43,293 bases of DNA from Lachnospiraceae bacterium (GTDB lineage: Bacteria > Bacillota > Clostridia > Lachnospirales > Lachnospiraceae), in assembly GCA_017437065.1 (NCBI GenBank), contig JAFSBX010000053.1:1-43293 (forward strand), given 5' to 3'. Below, piece after piece: positions 31,886-41,616 of the stretch; the first letter of the stretch is position 1; the number at the start of each line of letters is the position of its first letter. The notes under the pieces were generated by a model, which saw only the letters and a list, made by a program, of their open reading frames with translations, was not told the origin of the DNA and ran no database searches. Made by a program: the position numbers and the translations under genes.

Positions 31886-32662
31886 ATGGAATTTGTTTTA
31901 TATGAACAGAAAGGTGCAGTTGGTGTTATTACCATCAGCCGTGAAAAAGCATTAAACGCATTAAATTCTACAGTTCTTGAAGAATTAGACAAAACTTTGG
32001 ATGCAGTAAACTTAGATGAAGTAAGATGTCTTATTTTAACAGGTGCAGGCGAGAAATCTTTCGTAGCAGGCGCTGATATCGGAGAAATGAGCACACTTAC
32101 AAAAGCAGAAGGTGAAGCATTCGGTAAAAAAGGAAATGATGTATTCCGTAAATTAGAAACATTCCCGATTCCTGTAATCGCAGCAGTAAACGGCTTTGCA
32201 TTAGGCGGTGGATGTGAAATTTCCATGAGCTGTGACATCAGAATCTGTTCTGAAAACGCAGTATTTGGACAGCCGGAAGTAGGTCTTGGCATTACACCTG
32301 GTTTTGGTGGAACACAGAGACTTGCTCGTTTAGTAAGCCCTGGTATGGCAAAACAGTTAATTTATACAGCAAGAAATATCAAAGCTGATGAAGCATTAAG
32401 AATCGGTCTTGTTAACGCAGTGTATCCGTTAGAAGAGTTAATGCCGGCAGCAGAAAAAATGGCAGCAGGTATTGCGAAAAACGCTCCAATCGCAGTTCGT
32501 AACTGCAAAAAAGCTATTAACGACGGTTTAGACGTTGATATGGATGCAGCACTTGTAATTGAAGAAAAATTATTCGGTGACTGCTTTGAATCTTATGATC
32601 AGAAAGAAGGAATGGCTGCTTTCCTTGAAAAAAGAAAAGTAGAAGCATTCTTAAATAAATAA
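31886..32662 (+). CDS. crt: 3-hydroxybutyryl-CoA dehydratase (crotonase)
   Basis: A 258-residue enoyl-CoA hydratase-fold enzyme that dehydrates 3-hydroxybutyryl-CoA to crotonyl-CoA. Start has AAAGAGGAAAC. The oxyanion-hole segments AGADIGEM and GFALGGG are present, as are the two catalytic glutamates E111 and E131, 20 residues apart as in crotonases. Assignment to the butyrate pathway rests on the operon. It is 26 bp from hbd, and probably cotranscribed with hbd and bcd. Confidence 0.96.
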   Translation: MEFVLYEQKGAVGVITISREKALNALNSTVLEELDKTLDAVNLDEVRCLILTGAGEKSFVAGADIGEMSTLTKAEGEAFGKKGNDVFRKLETFPIPVIAAVNGFALGGGCEISMSCDIRICSENAVFGQPEVGLGITPGFGGTQRLARLVSPGMAKQLIYTARNIKADEALRIGLVNAVYPLEELMPAAEKMAAGIAKNAPIAVRNCKKAINDGLDVDMDAALVIEEKLFGDCFESYDQKEGMAAFLEKRKVEAFLNK

Positions 32663-32688
32663 TAAGTGGAAAAATAGGAGGATTTAAA

Positions 32689-33528
32689 ATGAAAGTAGGT
32701 ATTATCGGTGCAGGTACAATGGGTGCTGGTATTGCACAGGCATTCGCACAGACAGAAGGTTATGAAGTATTCCTTTGCGACATCAACGAAGAATTCGCAG
32801 CAAACGGAAAAAACAGAATTGCTAAAGGTTTAGAAAAAAGAGTAGCAAAAGGAAAAATGGAACAGGCAGCAGCTGACGCTATTTTAAATAAAATTACAAC
32901 AGGTGTGAAAACAATCTGTACAGACTGTGATCTCGTTGTAGAAGCAGCTCTTGAAGTTATGGATATCAAAAAACAGACATTCAAAGAATTACAGGATATC
33001 TGCAAGAAAGATTGTATCTTCGCTACAAATACATCTTCTCTTTCTATTACAGAAATCGGCGCAGGACTTGACAGACCGGTTATCGGTATGCACTTCTTCA
33101 ATCCGGCTCCTGTTATGAAGCTTGTTGAAGTTATCGCAGGATTAAATACACCGGACGAAATGGTAGAAAAAATCAAAACAATTTCTACAGAAATCGGAAA
33201 AACACCTGTACAGGTTAATGAAGCAGCCGGATTCGTTGTAAACAGAATCTTAATCCCAATGATTAACGAAGCAATCGGCATCTATGCAGAAGGTGTTGCA
33301 ACAGTTGAAGATATCGATACAGCTATGAAACTTGGTGCAAATCATCCAATGGGACCTTTAGCACTTGGTGATTTAGTAGGTCTTGATATTGTACTTGCTA
33401 TCATGGAAGTTCTTCAGGCTGAAACAGGCGATTCCAAATATCGTCCTCATCCACTTCTTAGAAAAATGGTACGTGGCGGTCAGTTAGGACAGAAGACAGG
33501 TAAAGGTTTCTACGATTACAGCAAATAA
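32689..33528 (+). CDS. hbd: 3-hydroxybutyryl-CoA dehydrogenase
   Basis: A 279-residue NAD(P)-dependent dehydrogenase reducing acetoacetyl-CoA to (S)-3-hydroxybutyryl-CoA. The Rossmann motif [10 protein letters not shown] is at residues 7-16, the catalytic histidine H135 is in [16 protein letters not shown], and the all-helical C-terminal substrate domain ends ..[13 protein letters not shown] as usual. The start has a perfect AGGAGG. It lies between crt and bcd, and order crt-hbd-bcd is the common one in Roseburia/Eubacterium-type operons. The codon after the GXGXXG strand (CDINEE, Asp) suggests a preference for NADH, a family-based inference. Confidence 0.97.
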   Translation: MKVGIIGAGTMGAGIAQAFAQTEGYEVFLCDINEEFAANGKNRIAKGLEKRVAKGKMEQAAADAILNKITTGVKTICTDCDLVVEAALEVMDIKKQTFKELQDICKKDCIFATNTSSLSITEIGAGLDRPVIGMHFFNPAPVMKLVEVIAGLNTPDEMVEKIKTISTEIGKTPVQVNEAAGFVVNRILIPMINEAIGIYAEGVATVEDIDTAMKLGANHPMGPLALGDLVGLDIVLAIMEVLQAETGDSKYRPHPLLRKMVRGGQLGQKTGKGFYDYSK

Positions 33529-33580
33529 GCAAAATCGAAAATATTCTATATATAACATTTAACATGGAGGAAATAAAATC

Positions 33581-34747
33581 ATGGATTTTACTTTAAGCAA
33601 AGAACATGAAATGGCGAGAGCTCTTTTCAAAGAGTTCGCTGAAAAAGAGGTAAAACCTCTTGCAATCGAAGTAGATGAGACAGAAGAATTCCCAAGAGCT
33701 ACAGTTGAAAAAATGGCAAAAGCAGGTTTCTTAGGAATTCCGGTTCCGAAGGAGTACGGCGGACAGGGTTGTGACATTTTAACATATGCTATCTGCGTAG
33801 AAGAATTAGCTAAGGTTTGTGGTACAACAGCAGTTATCGTATCTGCTCACACATCTCTTTGCTGTGACCCTATTCTTACATATGGTACAGAAGAACAGAA
33901 ACAGAAATATTTACCGGATTTAGCAAGTGGTAAAAAACTTGGTGCTTTCGGTTTAACAGAGCCGGGTGCTGGTACAGACGCACAGGGACAGCAGACAAAA
34001 GCTGTATTAGAAGGAGATGAATGGGTACTTAACGGTTCCAAAATCTTCATCACAAATGGTAAAGAAGCTGACGTATATGTTATCTTCGCTATCACAGGCG
34101 TAGTTGAAAAACGCGGCAGAATGACAAAAGAAATCTCCGCATTCATCGTAGAAAAAGGAACACCTGGATTCACATTCGGTACAAAAGAAAAGAAAATGGG
34201 TATCCGTGGTTCATCCACATACGAATTAATCTTCACAGACTGCCGTATCCCGAAAGAGAACATGTTAGGTGCTCAGGGTAAAGGCTTCGGTATTGCTATG
34301 CATACACTTGATGGTGGACGTATCGGTATCGCTGCTCAGGCACTTGGTATTGGTGAAGGTGCTCTTGAAAGAACTATCGAATATGTAAAAGAAAGAAAAC
34401 AGTTTGGACGTGCTATCGGTGCATTCCAGAATACACAGTTCCAGCTTGCAAATATGGCTACAAACGCTCAGGCAGCTCAGATGTTAGTATACAAAGCAGC
34501 TTGCACAAAAGATCAGTATACAAAAGATCACAAAACATCTTACAGCATCGAAGCAGCACAGGCTAAATTATTCGCAGCTGAAATGGCTATGGACGTTACA
34601 ACAAAAGCAGTTCAGTTACACGGTGGTTACGGCTACACAAGAGAATACGAAGTAGAACGTATGATGAGAGATGCTAAGATTACAGAAATCTACGAGGGAA
34701 CAAGCGAAGTTCAGAGAATGGTTATCTCTGCAAACCTTCTCAAATAA
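33581..34747 (+). CDS. bcd: Butyryl-CoA dehydrogenase
   Basis: A 388-residue FAD acyl-CoA dehydrogenase that, with EtfAB, reduces crotonyl-CoA to butyryl-CoA while bifurcating electrons from NADH to ferredoxin. Family signatures are FGLTEPGAGTDAQG, the EKKMGIRGSSTYEL segment, and GGYGYTREYEVERMMRDAKITEIYEGTSE at the end, where the glutamate near residue 372 is the catalytic base of short-chain acyl-CoA dehydrogenases. The start has TGGAGG. It lies 52 bp after hbd and 94 bp before etfB. Confidence 0.97.
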   Translation: MDFTLSKEHEMARALFKEFAEKEVKPLAIEVDETEEFPRATVEKMAKAGFLGIPVPKEYGGQGCDILTYAICVEELAKVCGTTAVIVSAHTSLCCDPILTYGTEEQKQKYLPDLASGKKLGAFGLTEPGAGTDAQGQQTKAVLEGDEWVLNGSKIFITNGKEADVYVIFAITGVVEKRGRMTKEISAFIVEKGTPGFTFGTKEKKMGIRGSSTYELIFTDCRIPKENMLGAQGKGFGIAMHTLDGGRIGIAAQALGIGEGALERTIEYVKERKQFGRAIGAFQNTQFQLANMATNAQAAQMLVYKAACTKDQYTKDHKTSYSIEAAQAKLFAAEMAMDVTTKAVQLHGGYGYTREYEVERMMRDAKITEIYEGTSEVQRMVISANLLK

Positions 34748-34841
34748 GGAAGATGTTCTCGAAAAAAACGAAGGTTTTTGAGGGCACGTCTTACACACAT
34801 TACAATGATTATCAATAAATTTAGAATAAGGAGAAAATACA

Positions 34842-35624
34842 ATGAAAATTGTTGTTTGTATTAAACAGGTACCTGATACAAAGGGTGGCGTTAAATTTAA
34901 TCCGGACGGTACACTTGACAGAGGTGCAATGCTCACTATCATGAACCCTGATGATAAAGCAGGTTTGGAAGCTGCACTTAGATTAAAAGACGAAATGGGT
35001 GCAGAAGTAACAGTTATCACAATGGGTCTTCCGAAAGCAGAAGATGTTCTTCGTGAAGCTCTTGCAATGGGCGCTGACAATGCAATCCTTGTAACAGACC
35101 GTGTACTCGGTGGTGCTGATACATGGGCTACATCTACAACACTTGCAGGTGCTATCAGAAACCTTGAATATGATTTAATCATCACAGGACGTCAGGCTAT
35201 CGACGGTGATACAGCTCAGGTTGGTCCTCAGATTTCTGAACACCTTAACATTCCTGTAATCAGCTATGCTCAGAACATTAAAGTGGAAGGTAACAGCGTA
35301 GTTGTTGAACGTCAGTATGATGACAGATATCATGTATTAAAAGCTCAGATGCCTTGCTTAGTTACAGCACTTGCTGAATTAAATGAGCCTCGTTATATGA
35401 CTCCGGGCGGAATCTTCGATGCATTCAAGAAAGAGATTACTGTTTGGGGAAGAGCAGACTTAAAGGATGTTGATGATTCTAACCTTGGTTTGAAAGGTTC
35501 ACCTACACAGATTGCTAAAGCTTCCGATAAAGTACGTAAAGGTGCCGGAGAAAAAGTAACATTAGGTGCAGCTGAAGCAGTTGATTACATCATCGACAAA
35601 TTAAAAGTTAAACACGTAATCTAG
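34842..35624 (+). CDS. etfB: Electron transfer flavoprotein beta subunit
   Basis: A 260-residue EtfB that pairs with EtfA to accept electrons from NADH and pass them to Bcd and ferredoxin. It opens with MKIVVCIKQVPDTKGGVKFNPDGTLDR, and the family signature VERQYDDRYHVLKAQMPCLVTALAELNEPRYMTP is intact. In bifurcating EtfB this subunit holds the bifurcating FAD with part of the NADH site; residues here fit but cannot be tested by eye. Start has AAGGAG. A structured 170-bp gap separates it from etfA. Confidence 0.97.
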   Translation: MKIVVCIKQVPDTKGGVKFNPDGTLDRGAMLTIMNPDDKAGLEAALRLKDEMGAEVTVITMGLPKAEDVLREALAMGADNAILVTDRVLGGADTWATSTTLAGAIRNLEYDLIITGRQAIDGDTAQVGPQISEHLNIPVISYAQNIKVEGNSVVVERQYDDRYHVLKAQMPCLVTALAELNEPRYMTPGGIFDAFKKEITVWGRADLKDVDDSNLGLKGSPTQIAKASDKVRKGAGEKVTLGAAEAVDYIIDKLKVKHVI

Positions 35625-35641
35625 TTACTACTTAGAACTGC

Positions 35642-35718
35642 AAAAAATGAAAAAAGAAATTTTGCAAGTTCACTTGCAATAATTTATTTTTCTCATTTTT
35701 TATAGGGCGCTTAGCCCT
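35642..35718 (+). other. Structured RNA/hairpin region between etfB and etfA
   Basis: TTGCAAGT (35662-35669) pairs with ACTTGCAA (35672-35679). Outer arms AAAAAATGA (35642-35650) and TCATTTTTT (35692-35700) extend it into a 59-base imperfect stem. A second stem, AGGGC (35704-35708) with GCCCT (35714-35718), follows, and TCAGA...TCTGA pairs further on. The T-rich 3' arm could act as a partial terminator tuning etfA relative to etfB. Confidence 0.55.
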
Positions 35719-35794
35719 GGCGAAATGGAGCGTAGCGGAATTGAGTCGGTAGTTCTCAGAACGCTTCAGCTCTGAAATATAATGGAGGTTAAAA

Positions 35795-36838
35795 ATGAAC
35801 ACAGCAGAATATAAAGGAGTATTTGTCTTTGCTCAGCAGGTTGACAATGAGATAAGCGGAATCGCTTTAGAATTAATCGGTAAAGGTAAAGACCTTGCAA
35901 AAGATTTAGAAACAGAAGTAACAGCCGTTTTAGTTGGTTCGGATGTTAAAGGTTTAGCAGATGAATTAGCAGCTTACGGTGCTGACAGAGTTATCGTTGT
36001 AGACGATCCTGAATTAAAAGAATACAGAACAGAGCCATATGCACATGCACTTGCATCTGTAATCGAAAAATATAAACCGGAAATTATGTTAGTTGGTGCT
36101 ACAGCAATCGGTAGAGATTTAGGTCCTCGTGTATCCGCCAGAGTACATACAGGTCTTACAGCTGACTGTACACAGCTTGAAATTGGTGATTTCCCAATTA
36201 ACCCAATTCCGGGAAGAGAGCAGTTACACAACCAGTTATTAATGACTCGTCCTGCTTTCGGTGGAAATACAATTGCAACAATTGCATGTCCTGATTTCCG
36301 TCCTCAGATGGCAACAGTTCGTCCTGGTGTTATGCAGAAATTACCTAAAGTTGAAGGTGCTAAAGCAGTTATCGAAGAATTCAATCCTGGATTCACACCG
36401 GACAACAAATATGTTGAAATCTTAGAAGTAGTTAAATCTGTTGTTGATACAGTAGATATTATGGATGCTAAAATCTTAGTATCCGGTGGTCGTGGTGTTG
36501 GAAGTGCTGAAAACTTCAAATTATTAGACGACCTTGCAGAAGTATTAGGCGCTACAGTAAGCTGCTCCCGTGCAGCAGTAGATGCAGGCTGGAAATCTAA
36601 AGATTTACAGGTTGGACAGACAGGTAAAACAGTTCGTCCTAACGTATACTTCGCAGTTGGTATCTCAGGTGCTATCCAGCACTTAGCAGGTATGGAAGAA
36701 TCTGATTTAATCATCGCTATCAACAAAGACGAAACAGCTCCTATCTTCGATGTAGCTGATTACGGTATTGTTGGTGACTTAAACAAAATCCTTCCTGCAT
36801 TAACAGAAAAATTGAAAGCAGAATTAGCTGCTAAATAA
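35795..36838 (+). CDS. etfA: Electron transfer flavoprotein alpha subunit
   Basis: A 347-residue EtfA, partner of the upstream EtfB in the Bcd/Etf electron-bifurcating complex. The C-terminal FAD-binding signature is clear: LVSGGRGVGSAENFKLLDDLAEVLGATVSCSRAAVDAGW, then QVGQTGKTVRPNVYFAVGISGAIQHLAGM. There is no N-terminal ferredoxin-like [4Fe-4S] extension. The start follows TGGAGG. It is the last gene of the operon; a terminator lies 44 bp after it. The final butyryl-CoA:acetate CoA-transferase or kinase is not in this cluster. Confidence 0.97.
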   Translation: MNTAEYKGVFVFAQQVDNEISGIALELIGKGKDLAKDLETEVTAVLVGSDVKGLADELAAYGADRVIVVDDPELKEYRTEPYAHALASVIEKYKPEIMLVGATAIGRDLGPRVSARVHTGLTADCTQLEIGDFPINPIPGREQLHNQLLMTRPAFGGNTIATIACPDFRPQMATVRPGVMQKLPKVEGAKAVIEEFNPGFTPDNKYVEILEVVKSVVDTVDIMDAKILVSGGRGVGSAENFKLLDDLAEVLGATVSCSRAAVDAGWKSKDLQVGQTGKTVRPNVYFAVGISGAIQHLAGMEESDLIIAINKDETAPIFDVADYGIVGDLNKILPALTEKLKAELAAK

Positions 36839-36873
36839 TAAGCTTAAGAGTGCGAAAATAGAACATTCTATGC

Positions 36874-36931
36874 TATAATAAAACAGTCGTTTTTATATTT
36901 CATTAAAGAAATATGGAAATGGCTGTTTTTT
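36874..36931 (+). terminator. Butyrate operon terminator, overlapping a possible ABC promoter
   Basis: AACAGTC (36882-36888) pairs with GGCTGTT (36921-36927) with an inner stem ATATTTC/GAAATAT, followed by six T. Immediately before it lies TATAAT (36874-36879) with an upstream TG, a possible start for the ABC cluster that would read through the hairpin. Confidence 0.75.
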
Positions 36932-37027
36932 CTTGTAAAAATGTGTATAAGTGAAGCTTTTAAAGCAGGATAAGTGGAAAATTTGTGGAAAGAAAACGGA
37001 AAACAAGATAAAGGAAGGAAATGTGAT

Positions 37028-37726
37028 ATGCTGGAAGCAATTGGAATAAAGGCATCATATAAAGGAAACGGGTGGAAGCAGAAAAGAAAGGAAGTTTTAA
37101 AAAATATTAATTTTAAAGCAGAATCCGGACAGTGTATTGGGCTAATAGGTGCCAACGGAGCCGGTAAATCCACGCTTTTATCCATACTTTCGGGCATTAG
37201 AAAACCGGATAACGGACAATTAATATTTGAAGGAAAAGATTTGTTTTTAAAAGAAAACAGAAAACTGATAAAGGAAATCAGCGGGTATGTTCCGCAGGAA
37301 AATCCGTTAATAGAAGAGCTGACAGTTTTTGATAACTTAATGTTATGGTATTTTGATAAAAAAAGATTGCAGAAGGAAATCAGGGAAGGAAAACTGGTTG
37401 ATTTTGGATTGGAAGAATATTTGAAAGTTCCTGTAAATAAATTGTCGGGAGGATTAAAAAAACGTGTCAGCATTGCATGCGCAGTAGCCGATAATCCAAA
37501 GATAATGATTATGGATGAACCTACAGCAGCCTTAGATATGTTATGTAAACATGACATAATGAATTACATACACAAATGCAAGAATAGCGGCAAAATCATC
37601 ATTTTTTCGACACATGACGAGACAGAATTACAAATTTGTGATAGACTGTATGTATTGCGTTCCGGGGAACTTGGGGAAGTTCCAACAGGTTTAAGCAGTA
37701 AAGAACTTGTAAATTTGCAAAAGTGA
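37028..37726 (+). CDS. ABC transporter ATP-binding protein
   Basis: A 232-residue ATPase. ATG 37028 follows AAGGAAATGTGAT; the longer frame from 36974 has no support. Walker A GANGAGKST (41-49), Q-loop Q90 (VPQENP), signature LSGG (139-142), Walker B IMIMDEP with D163/E164 and H-loop H196 are all intact. It likely powers the two ABC-2 permeases encoded at 39219-41560, with the unknown membrane-anchored protein between them. The substrate is unknown; the arrangement resembles ABC-2 exporters of peptides, lipids or antibiotics. Confidence 0.93.
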   Translation: MLEAIGIKASYKGNGWKQKRKEVLKNINFKAESGQCIGLIGANGAGKSTLLSILSGIRKPDNGQLIFEGKDLFLKENRKLIKEISGYVPQENPLIEELTVFDNLMLWYFDKKRLQKEIREGKLVDFGLEEYLKVPVNKLSGGLKKRVSIACAVADNPKIMIMDEPTAALDMLCKHDIMNYIHKCKNSGKIIIFSTHDETELQICDRLYVLRSGELGEVPTGLSSKELVNLQK

Positions 37727-37808
37727 AGTATTGAAAAGTGTAACAGATTTCAATTGAAGAAACAGGATTCAGTGTGAAGATTTACAAGAAAAGAAAGGTG
37801 AGGATTTT

Positions 37809-39209
37809 ATGAAAAAAGGAGCAATTATAGGAATTGTATGTGGAGTTTTGGCACTTGGATTTGGCGCAATAGGTGTCAGTGCAGCAGTTATATTTAGTAA
37901 TCCCACAGTTAAAGTTATGCAGGGAACAACGAAGATGTTGAAAGAAATGACAGATCAGGAAAGCTCGCTTAATGCCAGAATGGGAGTGAGTGGGAAGACC
38001 AAAATACTTACAAGTGATAAGTATAAGACAGTATTTGATCTTGATATTTATGATGTAGAAGGGCTGGAAGATTTGGCACTTGGCATTGACGGTACTGTTT
38101 TGTGTGATTATAAAAATGAAAAGATGAAAGAAGAGATAAGTTTTTCACTTTCTTATTTTGAGTTTTTATCATTTCAGATGGCAGTAGATAAAACGGATGT
38201 ATATCTGGATATTCCTAAGCTTTATGATGGAAGTATTTATTTTAACTCACAAAATATCGATGAGCAGTTTAATAATTCTATATTCAAAGATTATATTGAG
38301 ACAGAATTGGAAGAAGATATATCGATGGATTTTTTCAGCGAGGCAGCCGGTAATACAGCAAACTTTTCTGATGAGTACAAAAAAGAAATTATACAGCTGG
38401 TAAAGAATGCTGAAATTGAAAAAACAAAGATGGTACTTCCGATTGAAGTTGGAAATAAAAGTGTAAATTGTGAGGGTTATACTCTTTCCTTAAAACAAGA
38501 GGATGTGAATTCTTTGCTTCAGAGTCTTTATGAAGAAAGCGGTGTGTCCGGAGAAAGTACTTATTTAGTAAGTAATGATGTGAAAATACTTATTTATATG
38601 GATAAGAGCAATAATATTAAGCAGATACAGACAGAAGAAGACATTTACTTAAAGGATTTAGAGTGTGGCATTTCAGCAGCACTCAAATTTACCGGTGAAG
38701 ATAATGCGTTTGATGAAATGAAAGGTAAGTTTGGTGTTGTGGCAGATGGTGAAACTGTAAATTGCGATTTAGAGTATGCGTCTGTATTAGAGGGTAAAGA
38801 AACGAAGCAGAAGATGCAGATGATTATCAGTACGGATGAAACAGATATTATGGGTATAGAGTACAAAGGTATACTGAATGCAGAAGACAGCAGCTATGAC
38901 ATGGATATTAGTATGGATGTAGAAGATGAAAATATTACCGTAGAGTTAGCAGGAAACATTGAAGCAGATGATAAAAGTTATGCCTTGAATTTCAAAGATT
39001 GTGTTGTTTATTATGAAGATTCCCAAATTGGCAGTTTTGATGGAGGATATAGAATCGAGCCGTTGGAGGAAGAAATTGAAATTCCATCTGCAAAGACTTA
39101 TCCGATATTTGAGTTTACAGAAGCAGAGTTCGCTTCATTTGCCATGGAATGTTATGAGAACTTGGAAGAATATGCCAATATGTTAGGTGGAATGGGGAAT
39201 TTGTATTAA
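37809..39209 (+). CDS. Membrane-anchored extracellular protein of unknown function
   Basis: A 466-residue protein with one N-terminal hydrophobic segment (about residues 4-30) and a long acidic extracellular part built of alternating beta strands, without a lipobox cysteine. Stretches such as LDLDIYDVEGLEDLALGIDGTV and MDISMDVEDENITVELAGNI recall open beta-sheet lipid-binding or DUF6583-like exported proteins, but I cannot name the family with confidence. It sits between the ATPase and the permeases, with AAGAAAGGTGAGG before its ATG, so it is probably an accessory subunit or substrate-binding partner of the exporter. Confidence 0.7.
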   Translation: MKKGAIIGIVCGVLALGFGAIGVSAAVIFSNPTVKVMQGTTKMLKEMTDQESSLNARMGVSGKTKILTSDKYKTVFDLDIYDVEGLEDLALGIDGTVLCDYKNEKMKEEISFSLSYFEFLSFQMAVDKTDVYLDIPKLYDGSIYFNSQNIDEQFNNSIFKDYIETELEEDISMDFFSEAAGNTANFSDEYKKEIIQLVKNAEIEKTKMVLPIEVGNKSVNCEGYTLSLKQEDVNSLLQSLYEESGVSGESTYLVSNDVKILIYMDKSNNIKQIQTEEDIYLKDLECGISAALKFTGEDNAFDEMKGKFGVVADGETVNCDLEYASVLEGKETKQKMQMIISTDETDIMGIEYKGILNAEDSSYDMDISMDVEDENITVELAGNIEADDKSYALNFKDCVVYYEDSQIGSFDGGYRIEPLEEEIEIPSAKTYPIFEFTEAEFASFAMECYENLEEYANMLGGMGNLY

Positions 39210-39218
39210 GGATTGCTT

Positions 39219-40406
39219 ATGAAACGGATGTTACTTTTATTATGTGCGGAAAATAAACGTGCATGGAAGATTTTCCCGAAAATGTTATTACAGGCAATTG
39301 TTTTGGCTCTTGTGGCCGGAACAATTGCTTTTTGCGCTACCAATCTTTTATATAGGGATACTCCGACACAGGTCAGGGTAGCAGTTGTTGTGGAGGAAGA
39401 TAACCAACTGACGGAGTTTGCATTGGAGTATGTAAAGCAAGAGGAAGAAGGCGTGGAATTTGTTGAGTGTAACAGAGAAACTGCACTTGACGGATTGAAA
39501 GAAAATGAGTTTGCGGCGGTTATCATTTTGCCAAAGCAGTTGATAGAAGGAATTTTAAGTGGCGAGAATTTTGCTGTTACAGTAATATGTAATGAAAATC
39601 TAACAGTTGCAGGGGGATTTTTAAAGGAGCTGACACAGGCAGGAGCAACACTGCTTTCCACGGCACAGGCTGAAATATATGCGATTTATGAGCTTGCAGG
39701 AGAAGTGGGGGCAGAGAATCAATTAGAAGAACTACAAAATGCCATAAATATGGAAAATCTGAATTTAGCAATGGGAAGAAAAACTATTTTTTATGAAAAG
39801 ACAATTTCGGCAACGGGAAGCTTTTCTGTACAAGTATATTATACTGCAAGTGCTATAGTTGCCATTTTGCTTTTTTTGGGAATTCCCATGGGTATGTTTT
39901 TAAAACAGGATGGAAAAACCGTTCTTAGACAGTACAGTCGTGTTGGAATCGGAGCAGGAAAGCAGCAGTTTGTTCGATGGATAACTGCGTTTGGTATTTA
40001 TGGAGTGGTGTGCGTTATTGGTTGTTTTTTTGCTGTAATGAAAGGATACTCCGGGGATAATTTTATGATGTTGTTTGGAATTATGTGGATTGTTTCAGGG
40101 AGTATTGCAGCATTTTTGCTTTTGATTTACGAAATAACAGAAAAGAAAAGTAGTGCAGTACTGTTGACAACATTTCTGGCAGTCATGCTCCTCTTTTTAA
40201 GCGGTGGTATTATACCGAAAGTATTTTTTAACGGGGAACTCAGAAGGATAGCCGATTATTTGCCATCTACCTTTTGGTTGGAGGGGATAGGAACTGCTTT
40301 TGACGGAAGGTTTTCTGGCAGGGAGATAATGGCAGGTACGTTATATGGTCTGTTATTTTTTTCAGGTGCAGTCCTGTTACGGCGCAAAAAGGTGGTAGAA
40401 GGATGA
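39219..40406 (+). CDS. ABC-2-type permease (first)
   Basis: A 395-residue membrane protein. ATG 39219 lies six bases after AAGGA; the TTG two codons upstream is less likely. It has the ABC-2 layout: one N-terminal transmembrane segment (about 20-42), a large extracellular domain of about 170 residues, then five or six transmembrane segments from about residue 200 (IVAILLFLGIPMGMFL, AAFLLLIYEI, FLAVMLLFLSGGI). It overlaps the second permease by four bases (ATGA), so the two are translationally coupled and probably form a heterodimer driven by the ATPase at 37028. Confidence 0.85.
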   Translation: MKRMLLLLCAENKRAWKIFPKMLLQAIVLALVAGTIAFCATNLLYRDTPTQVRVAVVVEEDNQLTEFALEYVKQEEEGVEFVECNRETALDGLKENEFAAVIILPKQLIEGILSGENFAVTVICNENLTVAGGFLKELTQAGATLLSTAQAEIYAIYELAGEVGAENQLEELQNAINMENLNLAMGRKTIFYEKTISATGSFSVQVYYTASAIVAILLFLGIPMGMFLKQDGKTVLRQYSRVGIGAGKQQFVRWITAFGIYGVVCVIGCFFAVMKGYSGDNFMMLFGIMWIVSGSIAAFLLLIYEITEKKSSAVLLTTFLAVMLLFLSGGIIPKVFFNGELRRIADYLPSTFWLEGIGTAFDGRFSGREIMAGTLYGLLFFSGAVLLRRKKVVEG

Positions 40407-41560
40407 GACAATGTGTGGAGCAACTTAGGAAAAATTGGGTATATGTTTCGATTATATGGAAAAGAATGTGGAAAACTCCGGGATATTTACTGGCCTTTTT
40501 GCTTGTACCGATAGTGATTTTAACTGTGTATCACATTTCAAAGGGGGAGACGGAGGTAAGAGTAGCTGTTTATATAGAAGGAATTCAGGAAAATATAGAG
40601 ACGGAAGAGTTAGATTGTGATAGTAACCAAACTTTTCACAAAGAGCTTAGGAGGCGGTTAGAAGAGAGAGAGGGAACCATTCATTATTCGTTTTGTAATA
40701 CAAAAGAGGAAGTAAAACAAGAGGTAGCAGTGGCAAAGGCTGAATGTGGATTTATAATTCCGCGGGATTTATTATGTCAGTGGGAGAAAAATCAGATAAA
40801 AAATAGTATAGAATGTTTTATATCTCCACAAACCTCCATGCAGACAATATGTCAGGAAGCTTTTTTTGCAGAGTTATTTCTATTATATGAGGAATATACC
40901 TTTCCAACACAAGCGATGAAGATGTTCTCCACAGGAGAACATGAGGAGGAAGGAACAGTTGAAATTGCAAAGTTGGCAGAGGAATTATTTTTTAAGTATC
41001 GTTATAATGGGAGTACTTTTCAGTTTGAGTATGAAACTTATGTGGGCGATAACACAGAAGATGTAGAAGGTTTGACAACAAAAAAGGAACAGGAGGAGAG
41101 AAATTTATTTTCCATAAGGGGAATGTTTGCATTCGTAATCTACATATGTGCTTTATGCGGGACATTGGATGCTTTGGAGGATGAAAATGCAAAACGAACC
41201 CATCGAATGAAACAGAGAATATCTTTTTCGGTATTGACCATTTGTGTGCCGGTTTTTGTAATGAGTGCGATTGCAATAGGGTGTTTTTGGCTGACAGGAA
41301 CGATAGAATCCATCTGGAAAGAAGTCGGAGCAATGCTTTTGTATCAGCTGATTCTCATTGGATATTGTATGATATTAAAAAAGCTGTTCAGAAAGGAAGA
41401 AAGTTTTGCGACAGCAATGTCAATGCTCATCCTTCTGACAGCAGTAGTTTGTCCGGTATTTGTGGATTTATCACAGTTTGTTCCGGTATTTAATTTATTG
41501 AAAAAAATATTTCCGGTAAATTATTATCTGAATATTTTTAAAAAATGTACTAAAATTTGA
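40403..41560 (+). CDS. ABC-2-type permease (second)
   Basis: A 385-residue paralogue of the preceding permease: N-terminal transmembrane segment (about 26-46, YLLAFLLVPIVILTVYHI), extracellular domain, and C-terminal membrane region starting about residue 235. It is slightly shorter, with charged loops KRTHRMKQ and KKLFRKEE. Its ATG lies in the ATGA overlap. Operon end is uncertain; no strong hairpin is seen before the next gene, although a new promoter is. Confidence 0.83.
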   Translation: MRQCVEQLRKNWVYVSIIWKRMWKTPGYLLAFLLVPIVILTVYHISKGETEVRVAVYIEGIQENIETEELDCDSNQTFHKELRRRLEEREGTIHYSFCNTKEEVKQEVAVAKAECGFIIPRDLLCQWEKNQIKNSIECFISPQTSMQTICQEAFFAELFLLYEEYTFPTQAMKMFSTGEHEEEGTVEIAKLAEELFFKYRYNGSTFQFEYETYVGDNTEDVEGLTTKKEQEERNLFSIRGMFAFVIYICALCGTLDALEDENAKRTHRMKQRISFSVLTICVPVFVMSAIAIGCFWLTGTIESIWKEVGAMLLYQLILIGYCMILKKLFRKEESFATAMSMLILLTAVVCPVFVDLSQFVPVFNLLKKIFPVNYYLNIFKKCTKI

Positions 41561-41569
41561 GATTTATGT

Positions 41570-41575
41570 TATAAT
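41570..41575 (+). promoter_or_regulatory. Extended -10 element upstream of the YbaK-type gene
   Basis: TATAAT with TG one base upstream (41567-41568), 41 bp before the ATG. No good -35 is visible. Confidence 0.5.
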
Positions 41576-41616
41576 ACAATTAAATTGTTTTAAATTTAGA
41601 AAAGAGAAATAATAAT

